A stretch of 64,000 nucleotides of DNA from positions 35,632-99,631 of the forward strand of contig DAIPGN010000009.1 in NCBI GenBank assembly GCA_036771835.1. Direction: 5' to 3'. Numbering within the stretch: the first letter of the stretch is position 1; every line of letters starts with the position of its first letter. A model generated the notes under the pieces. The model was given only the letters and a program-made list of their open reading frames with translations, was not told where the DNA came from and made no database searches. This DNA is from UBA4877 sp002399285. Its GTDB lineage: Bacteria > Bacillota > Thermoanaerobacteria > Thermoanaerobacterales > UBA4877. A program made the translations under genes and the position numbers. This document shows, piece after piece, positions 25,877 to 35,346 of the stretch.

Positions 25877-28633
25877 TCAATTTTTGTAGATGTAGTCGTA
25901 CAGGTATGCTATCTCGCTGACGGGGATCGAGACCCCGTAGTTCTTCTCAATTTCCGAAAAGCAGGCGAGGGTCATGGCAATAAAATCCTGGTGCCGGCGC
26001 TCAAAGTCTTCAAGGTCCTTGTGGTTCACCGCGTATTTTTCGGTAATGAGGCGTTCTATGAGACAGCTGATGTGAATATAGAGGCCGAGCACCGTGGCAT
26101 TTGAAAATTTGATCCCCGTACCCAGCTGCAGATCCGTTATGATTTTTTCCACATAACCGATAACCTTTTCGGGGTTTAAAATAGTGAGCTGTGACAACAG
26201 GTTTTGCAGAGAGAACTGCTTGAGCAGGTTTTGATTAAAGGCCTGCAGTTCCTGTTTGGACATAATACCGCTCAGCTGCGAATCTATATAGCCGGCATTC
26301 TTCTGCTCAAGAACGTCCTCCAACGCAATAAAGGGACAGTCGGGAATTCCCGGATCCTGCGTTCCCACAATGAAGAGGACGTTATTTTTTTCAAAGACGG
26401 GGGATTCCCTGCCGGAGGCAACCAAGCTGCTGTAACTGTAAGGTATCACCGAGATATTCGTATGGCTGGGAAAACTTTGAATGAATAACTGGGATATTTT
26501 CTCTGCGGTCGCGATCCCCGTTGCGCATACCGAAAGGATGACGTTGGGCCTCTTACGGTTTCCCCTGAAGACATATTCGTACTGTATGGGTTCGGCGCAG
26601 CAGCTCTGCAGTATTTTTTCGACGGGGATGTCCTTTATGATCATGCTGCCTACGGCTATGGCCAATTTGACCGACAGATTGTTGATGAGTCCCAGGTTTA
26701 TGTTGTCGCCGCAGGAAACATTATTATATATCTGTTCCAATGAACCCATGTCCACAAGAATGATCACGTCCTTCGCACCGCGCAGGTCATGCAGATAATC
26801 GCTCAGTTTCTCTGCGATGACGCCGAGCTGCACCTCCATCGGCATGTCGATGGCATAGAATACATGCTGTCCGAGGAGGTAATTCGCGGTGGCGGCAATA
26901 CTGCTGGCGGCAGTGTATCCATGGGCTATTATGATCCCCACGGTATGATTCCAATTTACAAAGGGAGTAAAGGAATGCATGCATATATTGAGGTCTAAGA
27001 GAAACAGAGGCGGTATGGAGCAATTGAGTCCCGATGCAAGCTGATCCGAAAACTCCTGCGCGACGATATATGTTTCACTGCTGCTTTCCTTGAACCGGTC
27101 AAGACACAGCTGTATCAGCCCTTCGTTTTTATCCGCAAGGGAGGTGCAGACCGTAAAATTATCCAGAAAGTCATCTATCAAAAGACATAGGTTTTCTATA
27201 TCGTGTTCCTGAATAACTATGCCCATCTTCTCAGAAAGATTGGCGCACGTACCCTTTACTATGCTATGGCGAAAGGTAGAGCGGGGATTTTGCCCCTTGT
27301 TTTTTGATTCCTGAAAGAGTTCGTCAAAATACTGCTCCAAGCGCAGCTGAGTCAATGTAAAAAATTCATCGGGATTTTCCGCACCCTCCGTCATTACCGA
27401 ACTGCGCTGGAGAATATCCCTGTTGAGCAGCAAAAGCTTTTGCTCCTGCCGCCATTCCGAGCCGAGCTGCTTTAGGTCCAGAACGCTTTTCCCAAGTACC
27501 TGCAGCTGCTGCGGGGTGGTATAGTTATCCTGCAGAATGTAGTTCGGCAGATGGCGCACCTGAATTTCCAGCGGTTCATCCGGCTGTGCCGTGATAACGG
27601 CGTTTGCCACACATATTCTGATACAATTTACAAGCTGCCCGACGTTTTCCGGAAAGGAATAATTGAGGATCATCTGGTAGGCCGAGCGCTGAATGGTGAT
27701 ATCCCGGTCAATGCGTTTTGATTCCGCTGAGATCTGATGATACAGCAACTCCTTCTTTTCGCGCAGCGACCGCTTTGCAAGGGGAGGAAGTATCGTGATC
27801 ATGGGAATTCTGCGCAGCAGTGTCGTTAAGAGCGTTTTTGACGGGTCCTCCGTCGTGGCGAGGATGATGCGCTCATTGGCGGAATACCATTGTTCGTTGT
27901 CACCCACCATGTGATAGGTTCCCTTATCCATGAAGTGGAATAATTTTTCCTGACATTCGGCGGAAAGGCAGTGTACCTCGTCCAGAAATAAAATGCCGCC
28001 GTCCGCCATCGTGACCAGGCCCTTCCGGTCCCGATCCGCACCGGTATAGGCACCCTTTACATATCCGAATAGGTTGGTGAGGAAAAACTCAGGATTATCC
28101 GCATATTCGGAGCAGTTGACCGCAACAAACCTGCTGTCCTGCGAAATTATTTCCTTGTCGATTGCATATTCGTACATCAACTGGGCCAGCAGGCTCTTTC
28201 CCGTTCCTGTAGGGCCCCAGAGCAGGATCGGCAGGCCGGTGCCCGGGTAGGAAACGGCTGCCTTGCATTGTTCCACATTGTATTTAAGACTTCCCTTGAA
28301 ACCGATAAGTTTGGCAAAGACGTCAGTTTCATGCTCGAACGCAAGCACGGCGGCATGAAGTTCCTCTACGGAATTATAGACACGGTCCGTAAGTTCTTCA
28401 TCCCCGTTTCCGAGCAGTGCGCCGCGGTGAAAGAAGTAGACCGGACGGGTGTTGACTTTTATGAACGTTCCCGCCGCAACTCCCTCGTTGAGGTATTGGC
28501 TGGCAAGCGTGCGGCTGATCCCGAGCGCTTCCGCGATTGCGGCTGCGGTGTGATCCCCGGGCCGGTTCCAATCAGGCCTGCCGCTTAGGGATTCCAGATA
28601 TTCCGATAATTTTGTGCGCATTGATTCCGCCAT
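25877..28633 (-). CDS. LevR-family sigma-54-dependent transcriptional activator with PRDs
   Basis: About 918 aa from ATG 28633, which has AAAAGGGG upstream (an ATG at 28651 lacks one). Order: N-terminal winged helix (AAAIAEALGISRTLASQYLNE); AAA+ domain with Walker A GPTGTGKS, sigma-contact loop GAYTGAD and Walker B GGILFLDE; a first PRD; an EIIA-mannose-like domain (GIIIAHGYTAASSIAATANYL); an EIIB-like region; a C-terminal PRD. Phosphorylation of PRD and EIIA-like histidines by the PTS tunes activity. It should activate the sigma-54 promoter at 25691. Tyr replaces Phe in the GAFTGA loop, a tolerated variant. Confidence 0.9.
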   Translation of the reverse strand: MAESMRTKLSEYLESLSGRPDWNRPGDHTAAAIAEALGISRTLASQYLNEGVAAGTFIKVNTRPVYFFHRGALLGNGDEELTDRVYNSVEELHAAVLAFEHETDVFAKLIGFKGSLKYNVEQCKAAVSYPGTGLPILLWGPTGTGKSLLAQLMYEYAIDKEIISQDSRFVAVNCSEYADNPEFFLTNLFGYVKGAYTGADRDRKGLVTMADGGILFLDEVHCLSAECQEKLFHFMDKGTYHMVGDNEQWYSANERIILATTEDPSKTLLTTLLRRIPMITILPPLAKRSLREKKELLYHQISAESKRIDRDITIQRSAYQMILNYSFPENVGQLVNCIRICVANAVITAQPDEPLEIQVRHLPNYILQDNYTTPQQLQVLGKSVLDLKQLGSEWRQEQKLLLLNRDILQRSSVMTEGAENPDEFFTLTQLRLEQYFDELFQESKNKGQNPRSTFRHSIVKGTCANLSEKMGIVIQEHDIENLCLLIDDFLDNFTVCTSLADKNEGLIQLCLDRFKESSSETYIVAQEFSDQLASGLNCSIPPLFLLDLNICMHSFTPFVNWNHTVGIIIAHGYTAASSIAATANYLLGQHVFYAIDMPMEVQLGVIAEKLSDYLHDLRGAKDVIILVDMGSLEQIYNNVSCGDNINLGLINNLSVKLAIAVGSMIIKDIPVEKILQSCCAEPIQYEYVFRGNRKRPNVILSVCATGIATAEKISQLFIQSFPSHTNISVIPYSYSSLVASGRESPVFEKNNVLFIVGTQDPGIPDCPFIALEDVLEQKNAGYIDSQLSGIMSKQELQAFNQNLLKQFSLQNLLSQLTILNPEKVIGYVEKIITDLQLGTGIKFSNATVLGLYIHISCLIERLITEKYAVNHKDLEDFERRHQDFIAMTLACFSEIEKNYGVSIPVSEIAYLYDYIYKN

Positions 28634-28651
28634 GAAGCGACCCCTTTTCAT

Positions 28652-28993
28652 ATGCTTAGGTTGGGCAAGTTTATATTACATAATTAAAATTAGTATAGCA
28701 AATTTTATATTGTTTGTAAAATGTGCCGATACGTCGGAGCGGCAGACTAAAGAAATACTTTAAAGGTGATGCATTTAAATCGCCTAATTCCCGCTTGATT
28801 AACTTTGCCGTCGAGAAGAAATGTCTTATTGTAGGGATCAGTCGCTTTCAGCCAATAGAAAGCGATGATCTAAAGAAATTCATGTATAATATCTTTAGGT
28901 ACATTGAAGGAGGTAAACCCATATGGCTCTGCTTTTTGCTGTGGTTTCAGGTATGCTATAATCTTTTAAGAAAAGGTAAGAGGGTGAGATCAA
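28652..28993 (+). other. Intergenic stretch between divergent genes
   Basis: About 340 bases. A TATAAT at 28957-28962 probably belongs to the promoter of the hydrolase gene at 28994. Part of the plus strand (28723-28920) reads open with protein-like composition (LINFAVEKKCLIVGISRF), but its frame then runs out of phase into the next gene, so I cannot support a gene. A 12-codon frame from ATG 28923 has a GAAGGAGGT site; its significance is unclear. Confidence 0.4.
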
Positions 28994-29884
28994 ATGGATA
29001 TAATAAAGATAAACGGCCACAGCGGCTATATTCCGGGCAATACCAACGTGGGCGTATATTCATACAAGAACGGTTACTGCATGCTCGTGGACTCGGGCAT
29101 AAACAACACGGCGGGGAGGAGGATATCGGAGGGCCTGGCCGGCGCCGGCTTGAAACCCAAGTATCTTATGAATACCCATGCCCATACCGACCACTACGGC
29201 GGCAACCGGGTGCTGAAAGAGCTGTACCCCGGACTCTCCTGCTATGCATCGGAGCAAGAGGCGGCATTCATGAGGATGAACGAGCTGGAGGGCTACACGC
29301 TGTATGGGGCGCATCCCTATAAGAGGATGAGGGACGAGATGTTCTACGCAAGAGAATTTCAGGTGGACGGTACTATCTCCCCGGGGAGCGCTGAGTTCGA
29401 CGGAAAAAAGTTTGAGGTGCTGCCTTTGCGCGGGCATACCGTAGGGCAGATAGGCCTCATGACTGACGACGGGGTGGCATATGTGGGCGACGGGATATTC
29501 GACGGCAAGAGGCTGGACATGTACGTTCCCTTCCTCTGCGACGTGGAGGCACAGTACGGGACTCTGGATCTTCTGGAACATACGGAGGCCGGGTGGTTTG
29601 TATTGGGCCATGCGGACGAGGTGTACGAGGACATAAGGCCGCTGGTAAAGAGAAACAGAGACAGTCTGGACGAATACGCGGGCATGATACTGGAGCTTTT
29701 GGATCAGCCCAAGACGCTGGGCGGCCTGGCCGCAGAGGTGTTCATCCTCAAGGACATAGATATAGACCTCAAGCATTACTACACCTGCATGGCGGGCGTA
29801 AAGGCTTTCGTGTCCTACCTGCTGGACAAAAACGAGATAACCAACGGCGTGCAGGACGGCAGGCTATACTTCTACCGGGGTTAA
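28994..29884 (+). CDS. Metallo-beta-lactamase-fold hydrolase
   Basis: The 296-aa protein has an N-terminal MBL domain with zinc ligands in NTHAHTDHYGG, LRGHTVGQIG and YVGDGIFDG, and a C-terminal helical extension of about 80 residues. It belongs to the glyoxalase II-like hydrolases of unknown substrate. It lies just ahead of the glycine cleavage operon, but a separate promoter (TTGACA at 29943) lies between them. Confidence 0.8.
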   Translation: MDIIKINGHSGYIPGNTNVGVYSYKNGYCMLVDSGINNTAGRRISEGLAGAGLKPKYLMNTHAHTDHYGGNRVLKELYPGLSCYASEQEAAFMRMNELEGYTLYGAHPYKRMRDEMFYAREFQVDGTISPGSAEFDGKKFEVLPLRGHTVGQIGLMTDDGVAYVGDGIFDGKRLDMYVPFLCDVEAQYGTLDLLEHTEAGWFVLGHADEVYEDIRPLVKRNRDSLDEYAGMILELLDQPKTLGGLAAEVFILKDIDIDLKHYYTCMAGVKAFVSYLLDKNEITNGVQDGRLYFYRG

Positions 29885-29942
29885 GGCAATATTTATAACA
29901 GGCATTACGCTATTGTTTATAGTTAATTAATAAATAAACATA

Positions 29943-29948
29943 GTTTGA
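29943..29948 (+). promoter_or_regulatory. -35 element of the probable gcv promoter
   Basis: TTGACA lies in an AT-rich 155-base gap before gcvT; the -10 is not distinct (AT-rich choices near 29966-29980). No glycine riboswitch is visible in the gap. Confidence 0.4.
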
Positions 29949-30039
29949 CAAAAACATAATTTATATTGTTTTAAAAATATAGCAGGATATTAGCTGAATT
30001 CGTCGAAATTTAAATGGTGACAAGAGAGGAGGTGATAAT

Positions 30040-31149
30040 GTGAACAAATCGGAAGAGCTTAAAAAGACGCCTCTTTTTGAGCTTCATAACAGACTGGGCG
30101 CCAAGATGGCCGAGTTTGGAGGATGGGCCATGCCCATGCAGTATTCCGGCATCATAGAAGAGCACAACTCCGTGCGCAGCGGAGCGGGTATCTTTGACGT
30201 CAGCCATATGGGCGAGATAAGGGTGCGCGGTAAGGACAGCTTCGGTTTTCTGCAGCATATGACGACCAATGACATCGGCAAGCTGCAGCCCGGAAAGATA
30301 ATCTATTCGCTGATGCTGTATGCAAACGGCGGCGCGGTGGATGACTTCCTGGTGTATATGCTTGGAGAAAACGATTATCTCATGGTGGTAAACGCCTCCA
30401 ACCTGGACAAGGATTTCAGCTGGATAATTGAACACACGGCGGGGTATGACGTCAAGGCGGAGGATATCTCGGACGAGTACGGAGAGGTCGCGGTGCAGGG
30501 GCCCAAGGCCGAGGATACGCTGCGCAAACTTACTGATTATGACCTTTCCGGCATAGCATATTATGAGTTCAGGCAGGATGTGGAGATGGCCGGCATGCAT
30601 GTGTTGATATCCCGTACGGGATACACCGGAGAAGACGGTTTTGAGGTGTATATGTCTCCCGACAGGGCGGAGGAGCTCTGGAACGCCATAGTCAAAGCGG
30701 GCGGCGAGTACGGCATAAAGCCGTGCGGCCTGGGAGCACGGGATACCCTGCGGTTCGAGGCGAGGATGCCGCTCTATGGACACGAGCTGGATAAAGACAC
30801 GACGCCGCTGGAGGCGGGGCTGTCCTTTGCAGTGTCTCTGGACAAGGATTTTATCGGCAGGGATGCGTTGCTGAAGGAAAAACAGGAGGGCCTTAAAAAG
30901 AAGCTCATAGGCTTTGAGATGACGGACAAGGGCATACCGAGGCAGGACTACGAGGTTTACAAAGACGGAAGCAAGATAGGGTATGTGACCACCGGCACGC
31001 ATTCGCCCACGCTGGGCAAAAACATCGGCCTGGCCTATGTCGCCCCGGAGTTTGCCAAGACCGGCGTGGAGCTGGAGATAATGATAAGGGGCAGGCTGGG
31101 CAGGGCGGTGATAGTCAGGACGCCGTTCTATAAGAGAGCTGCGAAGTAG
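30040..31149 (+). CDS. gcvT: Glycine cleavage system T protein (aminomethyltransferase)
   Basis: The 369-aa protein starts at GTG 30040 with GAGGAGGTGAT at the right distance; it begins LKKTPLFELHNRLGAKM. Folate and catalytic motifs include GIFDVSHMGEI, YTGEDGFEVY and GLGARDTLRFEARMPLYGHE. It takes the aminomethyl group from lipoyl-GcvH to tetrahydrofolate, releasing ammonia. First gene of gcvT-gcvH-gcvPA-gcvPB. Confidence 0.96.
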   Translation: MNKSEELKKTPLFELHNRLGAKMAEFGGWAMPMQYSGIIEEHNSVRSGAGIFDVSHMGEIRVRGKDSFGFLQHMTTNDIGKLQPGKIIYSLMLYANGGAVDDFLVYMLGENDYLMVVNASNLDKDFSWIIEHTAGYDVKAEDISDEYGEVAVQGPKAEDTLRKLTDYDLSGIAYYEFRQDVEMAGMHVLISRTGYTGEDGFEVYMSPDRAEELWNAIVKAGGEYGIKPCGLGARDTLRFEARMPLYGHELDKDTTPLEAGLSFAVSLDKDFIGRDALLKEKQEGLKKKLIGFEMTDKGIPRQDYEVYKDGSKIGYVTTGTHSPTLGKNIGLAYVAPEFAKTGVELEIMIRGRLGRAVIVRTPFYKRAAK

Positions 31150-31193
31150 GCGGCCGGAAATGAAAAATGAGATCAGATATGGGAGGAATGTAT

Positions 31194-31580
31194 ATGACTT
31201 ATCCTGAAGGTCTTTTTTATTCTAAGGACCATGAATGGGTTAAGCTGGAGGGCAATAGGGCGAGGATAGGCATCACCGAGTATGCTCAGGGCGCGCTGGG
31301 CGATGTGGTATATGCGGAGGTCCCCAGCCCGGGAGATGAGTTCGCGGCGGGAGACAATTTCGGTTCCGTCGAGTCCGTCAAGTCCGTTTCCGACCTGTAC
31401 ATACCCGTAAGCGGGAAGGTCGTGGAGGTAAACGGCGAACTGGACGGATCGCCCGAGCTGATAAACCGGGACCCGTACGGCAAGGGTTGGGTGGCCGTCG
31501 TGGAGATGGATGATCCCGGCGAGACGTCCGGTCTTATGAGCGCCTCCGATTATGAGGCTTTTGTCGGGGAGAGTGATTGA
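31194..31580 (+). CDS. gcvH: Glycine cleavage system H protein
   Basis: The product is 128 aa from ATG 31194 (MTYPEGLFYSKDHEW), chosen because GGGAGG is eight bases away and the family starts here. The lipoyl-lysine lies in GSVESVKSVSDLY. It shuttles the aminomethyl group between P, T and L proteins. The L protein (lpd) and lipoate ligase are not in the window. Confidence 0.95.
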   Translation: MTYPEGLFYSKDHEWVKLEGNRARIGITEYAQGALGDVVYAEVPSPGDEFAAGDNFGSVESVKSVSDLYIPVSGKVVEVNGELDGSPELINRDPYGKGWVAVVEMDDPGETSGLMSASDYEAFVGESD

Positions 31581-31581
31581 C

Positions 31582-32916
31582 ATGGACTACATCCCCAATA
31601 CAGACGGGGACAGGGAAGAGATGTTCTCTTCCGTAGGTGTTACTTCCGCAGACAGCTTATTCTCCGACATACCTGACGACGTCCGGCTCAAGGGCAGGCT
31701 GGATCTTCCGGAGGCCATGTCCGAGCTGGAGATAAAAAAGCATATGGCGAAATTGGCAGGGAGCAATGCCGAGGCGGAGCATTATACCTATTTTATAGGC
31801 GGCGGCGTATACGATCATTATATCCCATCCGCCGTGGCGCACATAACGGGACTGCCGGAGTTCTACACGGCCTATACCCCGTATCAGCCCGAGGTGAGCC
31901 AGGGGACGCTGCAGTCCATATTCGAATACCAGACCATGATCTGCAGCCTTACAGGCATGGACGTTTCCAACGCCTCCATGTATGACGGGGCCTCCGCCAT
32001 GGCGGAAGCTGGGATCATGGCGGCTAAGATAAAAAGCAAAGGCAGGCTGCTGGTCTCCCGGTCGGTGCATCCCGAGTACAGGAGAGTGCTTAAGACATAC
32101 ACCGCGGGGATCGGCGTGGAGATCACGGAGGTGGATATCGAGGGCGGTACGACCGATATGGACGATCTGAAATTAAAAATAAAGGACGGCGACGCTCTTA
32201 TAGTGCAGAACCCGGACTTTTTCGGCTGCCTTGAGGATATGGAGGCCATCTCATCCATCGTTCATGAGGCAGGGGGACTGTTTATCGTCGTGGCCGACCC
32301 GATCTCCTTAGGAGTGCTGAAGGCCCCGGGAGAGTATGGGGCGGACATTGTATGCGGCGAGGGCCAGGCCCTGGGGAGTCCCATGAATTTCGGCGGGCCC
32401 CATCTGGGCTTTCTGGCAACCAGGGAGAAGTATATGCGGCAGATGCCTGGCAGGATAGTCGGCCAGACGGAGGACGACAGGGGCAACACGGGCTATGTGC
32501 TCACCCTGCAGACCAGGGAGCAGCATATAAGGAGGAACAAGGCGACCTCCAACATCTGTTCCAATCAGGCGCTCTGTGCGCTGGCAGCCACTGTTTATCT
32601 CTCCCTCATGGGAAAGAAGGGCATAGCCGAGGTGGGGGAGCAGTGCCTTGCCAAATCCCACTATCTTGCAAAGCGGCTGGAAAAAGCGGGATTCGGCCTG
32701 GCCTTTGACAGGCCCTTCTTCAAGGAGTTCGTCATAAGGACGGACATGGACGTCAGCAGGGCCATCGAGCAGCTTGCCGAGCAAAAGATGATAGCAGGGA
32801 TAGACCTTTCCCGCTTTTATCCCGAGTTTGCTGGCTGCATGATGATCGCAGTGACCGAAAAGCGGACCAAACAGGAAATGGATGAATTGGCTGCCGGATT
32901 GGAGGGATTGAGATGA
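31582..32916 (+). CDS. gcvPA: Glycine dehydrogenase (decarboxylating) subunit 1
   Basis: The product is 444 aa from ATG 31582, one base after the gcvH stop. It corresponds to the N-terminal half of the two-subunit P protein (YTPYQPEVSQGTLQSIFEYQT, NASMYDGASAMAEA, GSPMNFGGPHLGF). Works with GcvPB to decarboxylate glycine. The stop overlaps the gcvPB start by four bases. Confidence 0.95.
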   Translation: MDYIPNTDGDREEMFSSVGVTSADSLFSDIPDDVRLKGRLDLPEAMSELEIKKHMAKLAGSNAEAEHYTYFIGGGVYDHYIPSAVAHITGLPEFYTAYTPYQPEVSQGTLQSIFEYQTMICSLTGMDVSNASMYDGASAMAEAGIMAAKIKSKGRLLVSRSVHPEYRRVLKTYTAGIGVEITEVDIEGGTTDMDDLKLKIKDGDALIVQNPDFFGCLEDMEAISSIVHEAGGLFIVVADPISLGVLKAPGEYGADIVCGEGQALGSPMNFGGPHLGFLATREKYMRQMPGRIVGQTEDDRGNTGYVLTLQTREQHIRRNKATSNICSNQALCALAATVYLSLMGKKGIAEVGEQCLAKSHYLAKRLEKAGFGLAFDRPFFKEFVIRTDMDVSRAIEQLAEQKMIAGIDLSRFYPEFAGCMMIAVTEKRTKQEMDELAAGLEGLR

Positions 32917-34364
32917 AGCCTGTACCGTTGATTTTCGAGATCAGTAAGCAGGGAAGGACCGGTTATTCGCTGCCTGCTCTGGATGTACCCGAGGCGGAGG
33001 ATGCTATTCCCGAGGGAATGAGGCGGGGTGACTCCCCCGAGCTTCCCGAAGTCGCCGAGGTGGACGCGGTGAGTCATTTTACCAATCTGTCCAATCTCAA
33101 CCACGGCTTGGATTCAGGTTTTTACCCGCTGGGCTCATGCACGATGAAATATAACCCCAAAGTAGATGAGGATGTGGCTGGGCTGCCGGGTTTCACGGAG
33201 GGCCATCCCTACCAGCCGGAATCGCTGTCGCAGGGCAATCTGCGCCTCATGTACGAAATGGGGAAGTTCCTCGCGGAGATCTCCGGGATGGATGCAGTCA
33301 CGCTGCAGCCTGCTGCCGGAGCTCACGGAGAGTTTACCGGCATGAGTATCATCCGGGCGTATCACGAGAGCAGGGGCAATAAAAAGACCAAGGTCATAGT
33401 CCCCGATTCAGCGCACGGCACCAATCCCGCCACATCCGCCATGTGCGGCTACAAGGTGGTGGAGGTAAAGTCCGACGACAGGGGCGGCGTAGATATCGAA
33501 AAGCTGCGGGAGGTACTGGATGACGAGGTGGCAGCCATCATGCTGACCAATCCCAATACCCTGGGCCTGTTCGACGAGAACATCGAGAAGATAACCGAGA
33601 TGGTCCACGAGGCGGGAGGCCTGTGCTACTACGACGGGGCCAACCTAAACGGCACCATGGGCATGGCCAGGCCGGGCGACATGGGTTTCGACGTGGTGCA
33701 CATAAACCTGCATAAGACCTTCTCCACGCCTCATGGCGGCGGCGGTCCCGGTTCCGGCCCGGTAGGCGTCAAAAAGCAGCTGGCCGGTTTTCTGCCCGTG
33801 CCGGTGGTGGACTACGACGGGGAGAAATATTATTTCAACTATGACCTGCCCGACACCATAGGCAAGGTTAGGAGCTTTTACGGGAATTTCGGCATAGCGG
33901 TGAGGGCCTATGCCTATATCCTGTCCAACGGACCGGACGGACTGAAAAAGGTATGCGAGAATGCGGTGCTGAACGCCAATTATCTCATGGAAAATCTCAA
34001 GGACCTCTATTATCTGCCCTATGACAGGCCCTGTAAACACGAGTTTGTGATAAGCGGCAAACTGCAGAATCAGCAAAACGGCGTAAAGACCATGGATATA
34101 GCCAAGAGGCTGCTGGATTTCGGCATACATCCGCCCACGGTCTACTTCCCCCTCATAGTCGACGAGGCCCTCATGATAGAGCCCACCGAGACCGAGAGCA
34201 AGGAGACGCTGGATACGTTTATCGCAGTCATGAGACAGATAGCAGAAGAGGCCGGGCATGATCCCGAGCTCGTCAAGAGCGCGCCTCATAATACTCCGGT
34301 GGGGAGGATGGACGAGGCGAAAGCGGCCAGGCATCCCGTTCTCAAATATGAAGGTCAGCGGTAA
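32913..34364 (+). CDS. gcvPB: Glycine dehydrogenase (decarboxylating) subunit 2
   Basis: The 483-aa PLP-binding subunit has the cofactor lysine in HINLHKTFSTPHGGGGPGSG and substrate motifs DSAHGTNPATSAMCG and YYDGANLNG. Together with GcvPA it decarboxylates glycine and loads the aminomethyl group on GcvH. A terminator closes the operon. Confidence 0.96.
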   Translation: MKPVPLIFEISKQGRTGYSLPALDVPEAEDAIPEGMRRGDSPELPEVAEVDAVSHFTNLSNLNHGLDSGFYPLGSCTMKYNPKVDEDVAGLPGFTEGHPYQPESLSQGNLRLMYEMGKFLAEISGMDAVTLQPAAGAHGEFTGMSIIRAYHESRGNKKTKVIVPDSAHGTNPATSAMCGYKVVEVKSDDRGGVDIEKLREVLDDEVAAIMLTNPNTLGLFDENIEKITEMVHEAGGLCYYDGANLNGTMGMARPGDMGFDVVHINLHKTFSTPHGGGGPGSGPVGVKKQLAGFLPVPVVDYDGEKYYFNYDLPDTIGKVRSFYGNFGIAVRAYAYILSNGPDGLKKVCENAVLNANYLMENLKDLYYLPYDRPCKHEFVISGKLQNQQNGVKTMDIAKRLLDFGIHPPTVYFPLIVDEALMIEPTETESKETLDTFIAVMRQIAEEAGHDPELVKSAPHNTPVGRMDEAKAARHPVLKYEGQR

Positions 34365-34378
34365 ATAAATAGGAATAT

Positions 34379-34410
34379 AAAAAGGCTGCCGTAGTTGGGC
34401 AGCCTTTTTA
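34379..34410. terminator. Bidirectional terminator between gcvPB and the GntR gene
   Basis: A stem of GGCTGCC with GGCAGCC is flanked by A5 and T5, so it works on both strands for the convergent genes. Confidence 0.88.
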
Positions 34411-34413
34411 TAT

Positions 34414-35130
34414 TTATGAATTATTATGTAGCTCGATCTTGAAGATATATTTATCGCCCCTTACTAAGGAAGAGGTATACTCTACAAGACAGTCGCCCTC
34501 GTAACTGAAGCGTTCAAACTGGATGCAGGGAATACGGGGGGAGATTTTCAAAAGCTCGCACTGCGCGGAATCAGGCAGTATCGGGACGAAGGTCTCATCC
34601 GCGCGGTCCACCTTAAGGCCATATTTTGCACTCAGGTAATCATAGAGCGGCTGTTCCTCCACCGCCTGCGCATCTATATGTACAAACCGGTTTCTCGGAA
34701 AGTAGCTGGTCTCGATTATAAGGGGATAATCCCGGACGGAGCATATGCGTACCAGCTTATGGTAATATTCCTTTCGCCCTGCACTCAGCTTGGACGCCAA
34801 ACGGCGGTCGGGGAGGATAAGTTCGCAGCTTAGAACATGGCGGTGGACTATGGTGTTTTTACTGTCGGTAAAGGGGTAAAGCTGTGAGAGATCCAGCTCG
34901 AACATCCTCGGCTTGACAAAGGTTCCCACTCCATGCACCGTGTATATCCACTGTTCCTCTTCCAAAAGGGCCAGCGCCTGCCGGACTGTGGAACGGCTGA
35001 CCTTGTACATCTCGCACATGTCGCGCTCCGACGGCAGCAGGCCGTTTTCGGGATACTCATGGCTGTTTATATATTGCAGAATGCGGTCATGCAGTTGCTG
35101 GTACAACGGTAGATTAGACATTGCATGCAC
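34414..35130 (-). CDS. GntR/HutC-family regulator with UTRA domain
   Basis: The 238-aa protein has an N-terminal GntR winged helix (LPSERDMCEMYKVSRSTVRQAL, then VHGVGTFV) and a C-terminal UTRA ligand-binding domain of HutC/FrlR type (YFPRNRFVHID, IQFERFSYEGDCLVEYTSSLVRGDKY). Such proteins sense a sugar phosphate or related effector. It is divergent from a mannose-family PTS operon whose promoter region carries repeated candidate operators, so it probably represses that operon. Confidence 0.9.
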   Translation of the reverse strand: MHAMSNLPLYQQLHDRILQYINSHEYPENGLLPSERDMCEMYKVSRSTVRQALALLEEEQWIYTVHGVGTFVKPRMFELDLSQLYPFTDSKNTIVHRHVLSCELILPDRRLASKLSAGRKEYYHKLVRICSVRDYPLIIETSYFPRNRFVHIDAQAVEEQPLYDYLSAKYGLKVDRADETFVPILPDSAQCELLKISPRIPCIQFERFSYEGDCLVEYTSSLVRGDKYIFKIELHNNS

Positions 35131-35202
35131 TCCCTCCCTTTATATAAATGTTTTCTAATTAATCAAAAGCCTCAGTATTATTTTACCATAAAGCAGACCT
35201 AT

Positions 35203-35297
35203 TGTACCAGTGGTATCGAATTAAAATAGGGACCTCCTGTACAAATGGTCGAAAAAGACTCACTATTATTGTATTACAATTCATGTGATGCTATAAT
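35203..35297 (+). promoter_or_regulatory. PTS operon promoter with candidate GntR operators
   Basis: TTGTAT (35269-35274) and TATAAT (35292-35297) are 17 bp apart. A perfect palindrome ATTGTA-T-TACAAT (35268-35280) overlaps the -35 box. Further upstream are two related sites, TGTACCAGTGGT (35203-35214, containing TACCA-G-TGGTA) and TGTACAAATGGT (35238-35249). Promoter is likely; operator roles are inferred. Confidence 0.55.
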
Positions 35298-35346
35298 TTA
35301 TCTAACAAAAATTTAAATAATACTTACAAAATGAGGGGTAATAGAA

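Noticed and set aside
28923..28961. 12-codon frame with a very good Shine-Dalgarno before the hydrolase gene
   Set aside because: Too short to support; no runs of one amino acid and no attenuator hairpin behind it.
28723..29322. Long frame before and across the hydrolase gene at 28994
   Set aside because: Most of it is the wrong frame of the hydrolase gene; only the first part is outside a gene and has no ribosome-binding site or family match.
29885..30039. Possible glycine riboswitch before gcvT
   Set aside because: The gap is AT-rich, only 155 bases, and lacks the paired aptamer cores of the glycine riboswitch.
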